A stretch of DNA of 64,000 bases from Salminus brasiliensis. Taxonomy: Eukaryota; Chordata; Actinopteri; Characiformes; Bryconidae. This document shows, piece by piece, positions 33,490-46,700 of this stretch. Each line of letters begins with the position of its first letter. Position 1 is the first letter of the stretch. The DNA is taken from NCBI RefSeq assembly GCF_030463535.1, contig NC_132880.1, forward strand, positions 33,777,842 through 33,841,841, given 5' to 3'. The position numbers and the translations under genes are program-made. A model generated the notes under the pieces. That model was not told where the DNA came from, did no database searches, and saw nothing but the letters and a program-made list of their open reading frames with translations.

Positions 33490-36190
33490 TGAGGATAAAA
33501 GATATTACTTTATTAATTAGTTCACTTTTGAGCTTTTTGTAACACACATTTTCAATATCCTAAAACATATCAAAAGGAAGCAGATATGATTAAGCATTAC
33601 ACAGCGCAAAGAATTCACAAATGTACGCATTCATAACTTTGAACCATGATAATGAAAGACATTCAGAAGCGACCACGGTTGTTCTTTCATTTTTTTTTTT
33701 TTAAATTCGCTTAGACACTCGCAGATCGCAGAGAAAGCATACGTGGTCCGCGATACCTCTGTACTTACAATCACGTGGGCTGACCACGCTTTAGCACCAT
33801 GAGGCCACCAGTATGTTGTCCAGTACTGTTCTGAAACCTGTTTTTTGTTGTTGTTGTTTTTTAACAGGCAGAATTTCACATCTACATGCACTAAAGGAAA
33901 AAGCGTGTGTGAAGGAAGTACACCAGATCACCCTGTTGTGCAGCATGTGTGTGACAATGACATTCAGGTCTGTAAAATACACTGCTAACGTTGTACAGAC
34001 ACACTACAGAGTCAGCAGACATGTAAAGTCATTGCTTTTTCTTACACTTAATGCGTGTCAATGGCTGATGAGACCGCTATTCGTCGACAGCATTCCGAAC
34101 TGGGAGTTTTAAACTAAGCTAGCATTCTCCATCCTACCCCTTTGTTGCTAATCCGATAATCCAGTATTGCTTTATTTAGAAAAAGTGTATTGAAACAAAC
34201 TCTCATCCAAGGTAACGTGACTCTTCTAAGATAAGATGATGTCACGCTTAGCACTGTGGGTCAACCGAGCAGCTCTGCTGGCCGTCAACATTCAGTGGTG
34301 GTTAATTATGGAACGGCCAGTGAGCATCCAAAGCCATTCGGCAGTATGGAATGACGGAAAGACACAATGAACCTTCATTAAAGTGCCATGATTAACGTAA
34401 CATTGCGTTTTTTTTTGAGGAAGTAAATATATTCAAGAAGACACAGAAAGACTATGTATAATGTCTGGATACATTCCTAGTGCAGCATGTGTGAACAGGA
34501 AAGAGTTTTCCCACTCTGGAGGTGGATAACATGCAAAAAAAAGAAAAAGAAAAATATACAGCAGAACAAAATATAAACCTTAGGACCACATTCCTAATGT
34601 CGTACACCTCCTCAGCCACTGGGGGGCAGTGATATCTTAAAAAAGAAAAAGGAGGCGAACAAGAAAACAGGAGAAAGAGTAAAAGATGGAGAACAGATGT
34701 GTGAAAATGCAGGGAAGAAATGTGATGAGCCGTGTAGCAACTGACGCATTTGACACAGATGTCACAGTGGAAACTAATCAAATACTGCCAATTCTATTCG
34801 TAGCTGCACAGCTTCATACAGTGGGCTGCTTGGCCTACCACGCTTGTCAAGTTCTTCCTTCTTAATCCCAATCAACCTGTACATGCAGTCACAAGGCATA
34901 CATCTCTATAGCTACGCATGGCGACATCATCTCTTCCAGCCACTAAAACCGTTCTGTAGCTGCTTGTAGCTCCATGAACGCTCTTAATGCTCCCCCTAAC
35001 AAGCTAAATCTAACTGGTGTTCCAGACGCATTGGTCCATGAAAATGTCCCCCGCCACAGAGCCACCTCTTCAATCCCAAATAACTCCTCTTAGCAACGCA
35101 GAGGAGCAAGTGAAAGAGACATTCATTTGGTCTCCATACAGACTGAAGCAGAGAGGTACTGTTTATGTATGAAAAAACCCTGCAGTTAGTCGCTTAAAAA
35201 GTCCTACCTTCTGTTAGTACAGAGCACTACTGCACCGCACACAGTGAAGGGAACAAACGGTGCTCAGTTCATACAATCAAAGGTGGTATTGAGACTCAGT
35301 CTCCGATACAATCAGATATAAATCACAGGACTGGTTAAATATTTTTTTCAGCATGAAACGTGGTCATCTTGTGTGCAAACATCTAAGCCTAATGTAGATC
35401 TAATCTAATTTTAGCAAACATCTGTAAATCTTTGGCTAAGACACAGATTTCTCTCATTTGAGCTAACAGTGACGGCGTGATGGGAGATCCCTCACCTGTC
35501 CCTGCTTGTGAAAGACCTGAGCTGGGAGAGCGTGAAGGATCTGAAGCAGAGTGTAGACCCACTACAGCTCCACGTTCGTACTTAGACAGCAACACATTAC
35601 TTAAGGTAGAAACTTTATATACTTATCAAACGCGCCTTCTCCTTTTCGCCTTTACAATTGCATGCATGTTTACGGGTGATCACAAGCGTGTACCACTGCG
35701 TAAAAGTGTTACGCCGCAAAGACAATGAAGACTCGGACGAAAGGAAATCTACACACACACACACAGCATCAGCGCTTATCTCGAAGGGCATACGCAACCC
35801 AATTACTGAGGTACATCATTTCACCCACATGCAACTGAAAGATACTGTAGATACTGTAGTCAGAGGAACTGAAACCGATGCTGTGGGTAAGGTGGAGCTG
35901 CTAGAGAGCAGCGAAGCCCAGATTACGATGTCGGAAAGGAAACAGAAGGCGGACACCTGGGCCTTGTCACATCTGGGCCGACAACGATCAAGAAAAATGG
36001 CGGTGAAAATGGGGGAGGTAGAGACTCTTCCTCTTAAATGGTCCAAAACAGCATTCCCTCTTCACCGAGGACACGCGTCTCTGAATGTTTGATGAAGAAG
36101 AGTGTGTGCAAACTTCCCTCCATTCTCTTACACAGGTTATTGCGGTGCCCCCGAGCCCACCCATCGTAACTTCAGCACTGCCCGACGCTC
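33490..36190 (-). other. smap2: smap2 3' UTR and poly(A) site (inferred)
   Basis: From the stop codon at 36191 the minus strand stays repeat-poor for about 2.7 kb. At 33509-33514 it has AATAAA. Just beyond is GU-rich TTTGGTGTTTTCTTTCATGG, the usual downstream element of a cleavage site, so cleavage near 33490 is likely. An alternative AATAAA is at 34171-34176. ORFs in this stretch are shadows. The extent is inference, not transcript evidence. Confidence 0.6.
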
Positions 36191-36316
36191 TCACTTCCAT
36201 ACGTGTGAGCCGAGCATATGATTGGTGTTGGGAGTTGATGCCCCTCCCATGGGCTGCCCGTATCCCATCATGCTGTTGGTACCGTAGAAGTTCATACCGG
36301 CCATGTGGTGAGTCAT
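36191..36316 (-). CDS. smap2: smap2 terminal coding exon 10
   Basis: Encodes residues 378-418 ([20 protein letters not shown] onward, ending SHVWK) and a TGA stop. MAGMNFYG and the C-terminal WK match mammalian SMAP2. The acceptor is TTTTTCCCTTAG. Confidence 0.96.
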   Translation of the reverse strand: MTHHMAGMNFYGTNSMMGYGQPMGGASTPNTNHMLGSHVWK

Positions 36317-37639
36317 CTAAGGGAAAAACACAAACACACAAGCCTGTAATGCAGGTCCAGCACACTGACGCAGGCAAATTTCACTAGCTGCCCTGTTTTT
36401 CAGCGAGGCTAGTTCCATGCATCAGTGTAGGGGAGAGAGGGATACAAACCACCATATTTCAAATGTTGGTAGTATTTAATCAAATTTGACAGCATCTACC
36501 TTGCATTTATTGTTTATGAACAATTCAGTCAAAACCAAATGTGAGGATATGGAACCAAAATGGTTCTTTTTGGAACTTTTTGTAGAACTATTCATTTAAG
36601 TGTATGATTACTAAAAAGAAGCTGAGGGGGTATGGACTTTACTCAGGAAAGCTTTGTCATAACAATGCATTAAAACTAACCCAGTCATGCGGAGGCTGCC
36701 CTTTCACCTGGTAAGCTCTCACTATATGTTGCAAAGCCCATAGCAGCATTAAATTCAATGTAATGTGCTTTCTGTAATTAAAGCATACTAAAGTGTAGTG
36801 GGTAATAACACTGCCCTCCCTGTGGTAGACTAGTACTTGATTCCAGGCAAGAATGCCACACACCAAGAAGAGTACTCTGGAGTCCAAAGACTCCAGACTG
36901 GGGTTTGGGTCCCTAACTGGACAAGCTCTAGACACTATACTAAACTATACTAAGTCTTAGCATGATTCCAGACTTGGGTAAGAGTTCTGAGGTTACATCA
37001 GCGTAATGTAAACATAACTGGGTTTTCAAAAAAAAGATACATGTGTAGTATGTAGGTACATATATTATTAAATATGTTTGTGGCTGAGCATGGAACACAG
37101 AATTGCAAAAGAAATCTCAGAAAGCAAACAGTTGGATAATAAGGTACACCTTAAAGAAAATGACCTGAAGCAAATTAAGTATATTTTGTAGTGCAGGTAA
37201 TGCAGCTCATATTTACCAGTCTGTACACTAACTGGTGTTAAATCACATATGCCTGTGTTATATATTTATACAACATACTATTTTATACCAATATCTATAA
37301 ATCCCATACTCAGCACTGCAGGTTAGTTCCTACCTGTGCAAGGTTCCACTGTAGCTGCTGGGCCTGCTGCACTGTGTATGGCTGTTGAGGGAGTGCCCCC
37401 ACACCTCCTATTACACCGCTCTGCACTCCCATCATGCTCCCCTGCACTCCCGCCATATATGGATTGGGGGCAGCCACCGCTGACTGCGCCATGACGCCTC
37501 CTTGCCCCAGCATGTTTACCTGTGGGGCCATCATGGTTCCCATCATGCCTTGCTGGGTAGGCATGGCCTGGTAGTGCCCATATCCAGCAGCAGGGGCATA
37601 GCTCATCGGAGTTGCTCCCATGTACATGCCAGCTGCAGA

Positions 37640-37731
<92 letters not shown>

Positions 37732-40700
37732 GCAGCTCCTAACTCTTAGCATAGTACTTTAATCATTTTAAACTCATGAAAGCCTTACAAATTAATTTGA
37801 TGACTTTGACGTCATGTTATATATATGTCAAATCATGTTAAAACAATAATCTCATTATATATTATTTGACACATTTGCTTTATCTTTATATTTGATAAAA
37901 ATATCCTTTATTTACCTTCACAACTTATCTCATGTTTCTTAATGTTTTCGGTAGGCATCACTGCTACTTGTACCGTGTATGACCATGTGTGTGACAAACT
38001 TTGACTTTAGACCTTGTGATTAGGGCCACCCCAGCGCACAGGGAGCAACGTGCCATAGGACACAGCATAAATAGGCATGGATGCTGGTCCCAGTGACAGA
38101 ACAAGCAGCCTTTTGGTCTCAAGACAGTTTCTCTAACTTTTAGACCACTGCTGCAGAGATTCCCGCAGTTGGGGTTTGCAAGGGTTAGCAAAACCAAAGT
38201 GCAACGGCTGAGCTGAGCCCAGGGTGAACCACCTTCGAGATCATGCCACCACCCCTGTTTGGTAAGCATCTGCCTTAAAAATTTGATCTCCACCTTTAGA
38301 ATATAATGAATTCTGGATATACATTTTATTATAACTTCATTTTTAATGCCACATAGCTTTCTCTGTCTTTTTAAATCTTCTACAGCTCTGTTCATCAGTC
38401 TGGACACACCTTAACCAGCTTTTTAATCAGTCTCTTACTAATGAAAGACTGATGAACATTAAAAGAACATTAAAATCACTGTATACATTTATTTGGCTTC
38501 AAAGTAGTTTTATATTGTTGTAAAAAATGAATTATTTTGATATGTTCTGGTTTCTTACCATGAGCAGCCATGTTAGTCTGAGGTGTGACGCTGCTGTACA
38601 GGGACAAGATAGAGTCTTTGGACATTTTCTTGCTGCTCTCCTCACTTTTGGCAGGTGGGTCCAGAAAGAGGCTGAGGTTCTCTGGTACTGAAGCTGCTAC
38701 CCGGCCTTTGGGCATGGAACTGGCAATGGATCCGGAGCCAGGCTATAGCAGGACAATAACACACTATTACACCTCAGCGAAGCCACATCTACTGCTATCT
38801 GCATTACTCAAGGTATAATCTTGGTTCACGTCTCCAAACATCACAGTTTGTCTCACAAAGAATCTGTACAAGTAAAACCCTTACTGTGCTCTTGGCCGAG
38901 TTAGAGTTGGCGGCAGGTAAGGAGCTGAACAGATCCAAAGCAGGGCTCTGCTCAGGACTGGCCTTTCCATTTGCCACAGGCACTGGAGGAGCATCTACAA
39001 AAAAGACATCCATGTAAAAATCACACTGGAGCAGCCAGGAATAGCCATATTATACAATTGTATATTGCATTTTTAACCATTTTGTCCTTACAATGTACAG
39101 TCAAGCCAGAAATTATAGACACCCCTTTCACCTTCTCCATGTTTTATTTGTTACTTATTCTACAGTAGATTTAGTTCATTTTTTTGCCTCAAACATCTAC
39201 ACAATAATTGCCAATAATTAAAAAGTGAAAACAGGTTTTTAGAAAAAATGCCATTTTATTTGACCAACAAAAATATTTTTTAAGGGTTAGAAATCTGAAC
39301 ACGCCCTTAGACTAATACTTGGTTGATGCACCTTTGGCAGCATTTCTAGCTTTAAGGCATCTTGGAAAAGAAGCAAAGAGCTTGGCACACTGGTTTCTGG
39401 ACATTTTTGCCCATTCCTCTTGGCATATCAGACAGGTTGGACTGGGAGCATTGGTACACAGCCATTTCCAGCTCTTTCCACAGATGTTCGATTGGATTCA
39501 GTTCTGGGCTTTGACTGAGCCACTCAAAGACATTCATACTTTCTCTGAAGCCACTCCTTTGTTCTCCTTTGTTGTCATGTTGAAAGGTAAACTTTTACCC
39601 CAGTCTGAGGTCCAGAGCGCTCGGGAGCAGGTTTTCTTTTAGGACCCCGGTGTACTGTATTCATTTTACCTTCCATCAGGACTTGGGCCCCCCGGCCCAG
39701 CTGCTGAAAAACATCCCCACATTATGATGCTGCCACCACCATGCTATTGATGGCATTAGCCAGGTGACGTGCAGTGCCTTTTGCTGCTTAGTATTCAGGC
39801 CAAAAAGTTCTCAATTTCGGTTTCATCAGACCAGAGAGGGTCCTCTGGCCACTGTTCCATGAAGGTGATCTGTCAGAAAATTGATGATCTTCTAAAAGGT
39901 TCTCCCATCTACACAAGGTTTCACTGGAGCTCAGTCAAACTGACCCTCTGGTTCCTGCTTACCTCCCTGGCCAGGCGGTCTTTCCCAGATCACTCAGTTT
40001 GGTCGTGTGGCCAAGTCTAAGAAGATTCTTGGTGGTTCCAATCTTCTTCTATTGACGAATGATGGTGGCCACTGTGGTCTTTAAGACCTGTAAAGCTCTA
40101 ACAATTTTTCTGTACCCTTCTCCAGATCTATGCCTTGACACAGTCCTGTTTCTGAGGTCTGCAGATAATTTCTTCGACCCCATGGCACAGGCCAACTGTA
40201 AGACCTAACATATGCAGGTTTTGGCACTCCCCAATCATGTCTAATTGGTGGAATTGGTGGACTCCAATTAAGTTTCAGAAACATCTCAGGCAATATCAGT
40301 GGAAACATAAATGCACCTTGGCTGAGTGTCATATCAAGGGTGTGAACACTTTGATATGATTTCTAATAAATTAGCAGAAATGTTTGTGTAGGAGTTTGTA
40401 ACAAAAAATTTAAACTTTTGTATTCTGTTGTAGAATAAGCGTGTAATGTAATAAAACATGTAGAAGGTAAGTTTGAGACATGTAGAATGTCATCAAGATC
40501 CAAACCCAAAAAATAAATACACAACAGAACGACATTTTAAATGTCTTTACTTCATAATGGCTAAGTCAGGAACTCAGCATGGAATGATCTAAAGCAGTCC
40601 ATTGCATCAAGATTTAACATAAAAACTGGACCAACTGACATTTCACTAGTTATTAAATATTAGTTTTTCCATTAAGCCATGATTGTTTAAGCCATTAGTT

Positions 40701-43700
40701 GACTAATAAGAATATGGCGATGTACAGTACTGCTTGTAATCACATGGCTGTTTCTATTTATTTTTATAATGCATAAATTCTACACTTTTCAGAAGCCATT
40801 CATGCAAAAAATACTGATCATTCCTGTTTAGTGTAAATATGGATAGAGGGACAAACATTACCTAATCCCAAAAGGTCATTTACTGACTGGGACTGTTTCT
40901 TTGGGCTGTTCCTGAATTGGTGAGGTTCCTCTTTCTTCTACAAGACAAAGGTACAGTTATACTGGGTCACTGCACAATTCTCTCTCAAAATTAAAATGGT
41001 CTGATACACATCAACAAACACAACTAACCAGTTTCATCTTTTCAAAAACAACAGGTGCCTCTTTTGTTACTGCCTCACTCTTCTCTTTCTGTAAAGTGTG
41101 AATAGAGAGAATAGACATGTTAAATTAATTATGACTACAACCCAGTAAACAGGAATTTTGGTTATGTTAAGTGTAGACTCACTCGAAAAGCTTGGATGTC
41201 AATGCATTTGTCCATGTATTTCTTCTTTTCGTATTTGTCTCGGATGAACAACTCTGCAGATCTATTCAAGAGGGCTTAAAGAAAACAATGGCAATAAAAC
41301 ACCAAGTGTATATTAAAATTAGGAATGTCTCGATCCAGTCCAGTCAATCGATCCATCTATCAGTGAAGTGCCCTCTTCAAATGATGGCTGTTTAAAGAAC
41401 CTAATCGTTAAAACACTCCAGCAGGAGCACAGTGCACCTTTCTTTGGTTTTAGACCAGCACTGAATAGTGCATGTAGAACCGTATACTATAAAATAGTTA
41501 CTTCACATCAGTAGTTGCCGAAAAACAAAGATCTCAGTTCAGAGTGTGTACCACCACACACACACGCACACACACTGTGATTTTACTGCAGTGCTTTTAA
41601 GTAACTGGAAGATGAATGATCAGGGAGGCTAGTCAGACTGTTTCATAACATATTAAACACTATAAAATCAGACATCTATGTATTTATTTTAAATAAATCA
41701 GTGCAGAATATCACATTATATAAAACTGTTTACTTGGTGATTTTCCTGCATTAATTCATAGCACATCTAACTTAAATTGTGTATCTGTGTTTCTATTAAA
41801 AAATGACAAAGATGGGATCGGTATCTGCTGAGTATATAAATGTGTACAAATCATGCCAAGTAGAGCATTATCAGAGAAGGATACTGGTCTGTCTCCGGGC
41901 GCTGGAAGCACTCAGGTAAAAAGGCCTCATAGAGACGGCGTGCCTTGGCATTCCCCATTTCCTGCACACACTACATTAAAAACAATAATAATAAATAAAA
42001 CCAGCAGCAGCTTCATACATTAGAGCATAGAACCAATCAAAATATTCAAAATATCCAACAGAATCCAGAAAGTAATGCTATGCTGCCATGAAAAATGCCT
42101 ATTCACAAGACAGGTCCCTGGTCAGTCTGATAAATCTGTAGGTGGCAATGTACTTAGATAAGGAATTTCAGGTCTAAAGTAAATGTAAAAGTAAAACCAC
42201 ACTGGCTTGGCTGTAATGATACACTCTATTTTGAACAAAATTTGAAAGATATGAAAAATGATAACTGCCTCTACATTGTTGTCTGGGAAGAAACAATAGG
42301 TGTATTCGTACCACAAAGCAACTGTTCGGTACACACAGTTGCACAGAGAATACACAATCAACATGACGTGAAACCAAATTTCCTAAGCACAAGTTCCACC
42401 CAGAAATCCTTTGTTGTAAGCCAATAGCAACAGAAGGCTTGGATTTGCAGGGTACTGTGGGAATTGTAGTGTGTATATAAGTAGCGTTATGGTAACAATA
42501 CTCTTGTTGTCTACCCCCCAACCCTTTTCTTTCTTTTTCCAGCTTACTTCAACGCAAAATTACAGGGGATCGGACAGGGGCGGTGCGTTGACATTACTGG
42601 ACAGTTGTAGGGTGTTGTAAGCTGTGCTGTCCAAACAGCAGAGAACACCAACACGTGACATTTACATTTATGGCATTTGGCTGGCGCTCTTATCCAGAGC
42701 AAGGTTACTCGTATTACAGAGGGGGCCAATGCAGTTAGGAGTCTTGCCCAAAGACTTAGTGGTGTAGCACAGCATAGTGACCCAGACCGGGAACCCCAGT
42801 CTCCCAGGTGGTGTGGGAGCTCACTGGCAGATAGTGGTGTTATCGGTTGTGCCAAGGTGAGCCACACCTTTGTGTACTGCCCCACCCCTACTGTGTTGCA
42901 TGGCCTACTAATCAAACAAGACTTGAGAGACAGTAGGAGCACAACATGAACGTTCTGGGATGGATGCTGGTTGTTTCCAACTTAAAATGTTCAAACACTG
43001 CAACTGCATCAGACACTATAACGCCCCAGCGTTCCAGCATGATTTTTGAGGTGCATAATGTCACGTTTTTGCATCGCAAGATCAGATTTTGCATTGGTAC
43101 ACATATTAAATTGTACATACAAACGTCGACTCCTAATTGATCTCATAACTGACCCAAAAGTGACCCAGAGAGAGGAAACACAAAAGACAAACAAAAAACA
43201 AATGGATCCCTTAATCTTTCCCTATTTGAGTATGATGCCAACTCCAAAATTGAGTACCTGAATTTGTTCCTGCGTCCACTGGTCCAGGTTGACAGATTTC
43301 ACCCGGGATATGTGTACACCAAGATTCCGGTGGATACCTGCACATCGGATACAGATGAAGATTCCCAAATTCCATGATGCCCATCTTGGACCTGATGAAG
43401 TACATGAGAGAAAAAGAATTGCATGTGTTTTTATTCACAGGCAATGCTAGATGACTCAAACTCTCACTCCTTTCTTTGGCTCAAAAAGCAGTCCGATTAA
43501 TCAGGGCCGAGTACAGTCATAGACCGGGAAACAGAAGTGTGTCATGCTTTCAGTTTTACACACCATGGTGTACTGGCAAGTACGGAGAACATGGAGAAAG
43601 AGCACAGCAAGTGTGTGAGTATGTATTTGTCACGATTTTGCTAAAGTCTGGACTCCAAAGTCTGCTCCTTTTCTCCATCTCACCCCCCCTCCCTCCCTCA

Positions 43701-46700
43701 CCTGACTCAATTCACGACACAGCACACTGAATGACTCTTCGTAGGCTGGTGGGAGGACCAGTGTGCTTGACACTATCCTCAGCCTAGCGAGAGAGCTGTG
43801 ACTCAGACCGGAGTTGTGGGTTTGTGTGGGGCTTTTGCAGCGCATCTGTCTACTGAGGGTGTGCTGGGAACGCCAGCTGCTTGAGGGAAGAATAATGATC
43901 AGTCTCTTTTCCTTATTTGCCCTCCTAAAACAAATTATGTAACTGTCCTGTTCCAAGACATGAGGAGGCTTCAAAGAGAATGCTGGAGCTTGTCTCTCTC
44001 TCTCTCCTTTTTTTTCCTCTCTCTCTCCTTGAGTGGGAACTGCTAAGCTCCTCAGCCCTGGCAGCAGAACAGCGATGTTGGCCATTAGGTGGCAGCACCA
44101 CGTTACTCATTATTATTTTGTGAAGGAAGCACACTGCACCAGCATGGCCCGGCTCATGTCACATTTCTTTTGGGTGTTGTGGCAACATTTCTGTCTGCTG
44201 ATCTCTGTGGGAACACACAAACATAGAAAAGAAATAAAAAAATAACACTGGCGCTCCAAAACAAGAGCAGTGCCTTAACATAACCTGAAAACAATTCAAA
44301 TTTATACAGAGAATAAACAGATTTGCTTAGATTTTGATCCAGGGCTGCTGGTACTCTTCATTTCTACTCTAATTAATGGTTGTTTTTTTGTCTTGTTTTT
44401 TTAAGAATTGAACATTTACATTAAGGGTTAGTTTCTCCCAACCGGTATTAAGCAAAGCTTTGAACTGAACTGCAGTGCCAGTGGTATCTTGCCTTCTGAA
44501 ATCCCAGGAATCCTTGGCTCAGTCTTAATCTGTGAAACTGTCCCTTGGTGTTTTATGAACATTTTAGAATATTTTCCTTCAGAAAACATTAATAGGCTTA
44601 TTTAAGTCAATTATGTAAAACATATTTAGCCTGAGCCCTATTTTGGAAATGTTCATTTTTTCAGTCTTGCATTTTTGGTGATCAAACTAACGCTTCTGGA
44701 CAAAATGGGAAAACTGAAGAAACTGTTTTGTCAGTCCAGGAAAACTATAGAGGTTGTTTTGGTGAACATGATGTGTTATTAACTTTGCTTTACTCTAGTT
44801 TACTCTTCATTGTACCTGTACTTCTGTGCTGCTGTAATTACTTGGGATTAATAAGGGTTTCTATCTATCCATCTATACTTCCATCCATCAATCCATCTTT
44901 CTAAACATGACAAAGGATTTGATCAGATTCATAGTCAGATATAATATCAGTATGCATGCAAGTGGAAAGTTTCACATATCTGGTATTGCTGATGCATACG
45001 CTACATCTACTTTAAACGCAGTTGATGGAAACATCCATTCCATATAGCAGGTCTAAAACAGAATCTAAATTGATCAAATCCAACATTTATTTTTATTACA
45101 AATTTTATGAGACCCCCTCAATATCACAATGAAAAACCAAACACTATTCATACAGAATAATGAGAGACAAAGTTTGCCATAGCTCACTGCCTTCCACATA
45201 TTTCCCATCAGGGGAAGTGACGTCACTGAGTACAGGTCACATATTGTTTTATTAGGACTGTTTGAAGAATTCATGCAACATAAAATACATACTCCGTATT
45301 ACTAAAATGGCATATTTGACAGAAAACATATTATAGATATATCAACCTGTTAATATCGGAGTAATCGAAACAAAACTGAAAATCAGACTATTATTATTTC
45401 ATGTTAATTCAAGCTCAATGTCGGAATCAGGAGGTGAAGACGGTCAATAATGTGTGGGATGGGATGTGGGTCACTTTTTTAAACAATTATCTGCTGATAC
45501 AGATAGGATTGTGCCACCACTGTGCTTTCCAAGTTTTCAGTCCACATCAAGCTCAACCAATAGCTTGGGTTCCATAATGACCATCTCCTGCATTGTGGAC
45601 TTTTAGGACAGTGGTGAGCATAACTACAAACTATAGTGGAACCATTCTGCATAGATCTTTCGGCAGTAAGCAGAGGAGTGATCTTTAGCTCTTTCCTGCA
45701 CTGCTCCGACCTCAGATCAAGCTCGTTATTGTGACAGGGCAGAGAACCATGGTAAAGGGATATCCCCAAAGGGACACGCACTGCTGGCAAGGTCCAACTA
45801 AGAGAGAGAGCTCTGCTCTGGCTCCCCTTCAACGTGTCTTTCTCCGCTGATCCCTTCTTTCTATCTGTCTGACCCTTGCTTGTGGGCTGAGGTAATCAGC
45901 TTGCGGGGCATTACCGAAGGATACTGCCTGGAAGATGATGGCATGCAAGGCAGTGTTAGTGTGAATGCATGTGTGTTTGTTTATCGGAGAAAGGTAGGCC
46001 GTGCCAAAAAAAGAGATGTACGACAGAACATGTGAGCCTGTGATCAACTCCCACGTGGAGTCCAGCAGATTTTAGGCTGACTCACGGATCAGCAGGAGAA
46101 ATCACACAGCACTCCACAGGAATACTGGCATGGGATGCAACGCATCATGCTAATCATCAGAATGTGGACTGTATTGGTGAGCAACTATAAGGGCTGAAAT
46201 CTTTGAGAAATGTCTGCACTGTGACTCCAAACAGTAGTGAAGTAGTGTACAATAGCTGCTGGTCATAAACATCAGATTCCCAAACCTAGATTAAGTCTGG
46301 CTTTGGACTAAACTGTAGTGTCAGAGGTGACACACCACTGGATAGTCTAGGAAGTCTAGGCTTTAGGCCCAAGTGTTTCATTTCTCTATGTAAAAGTTAA
46401 AATACCCAGAGGTTCTGTTTAGCTTCTACCAACGCAACCAATCTCAGCAATGTATTTTTACTGCTGTGTGCATAAAAGCCTCCTAATTTGTATTTCTAGT
46501 CCTACATTTCCATTTACGGCATTTAGCAGACGCTCTAATCCAGAGCGACTTACAAAGTGCTTTGCTATTTACCCAAGAAAACCTTAGCTAGTTAGAATAG
46601 GCTAATAATTCAAAGATACCTCTAAGCTTTAGACACTACTAAACACAAGACAATAAGGTGACCATAGTACTCTGCGATTCGTCCAAGTATTCTCGGAAGA

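Noticed and set aside
35658..36092. 144-residue plus-strand ORF opposite the smap2 3' end
   Set aside because: It lies antisense to the 3' UTR, has no domain and has overlapping ORFs in other frames.
37310..37723. ORFs beginning with long Cys-Val repeats
   Set aside because: Translation of the TG microsatellite. Only the part from 37632 downward is real, as smap2 exon 9.
43630..44085. 151-residue minus-strand ORF in smap2 intron 1
   Set aside because: Arg/Glu/Lys-rich frame generated by a CT-rich tract. It shares the region with another frame and has no splice context.
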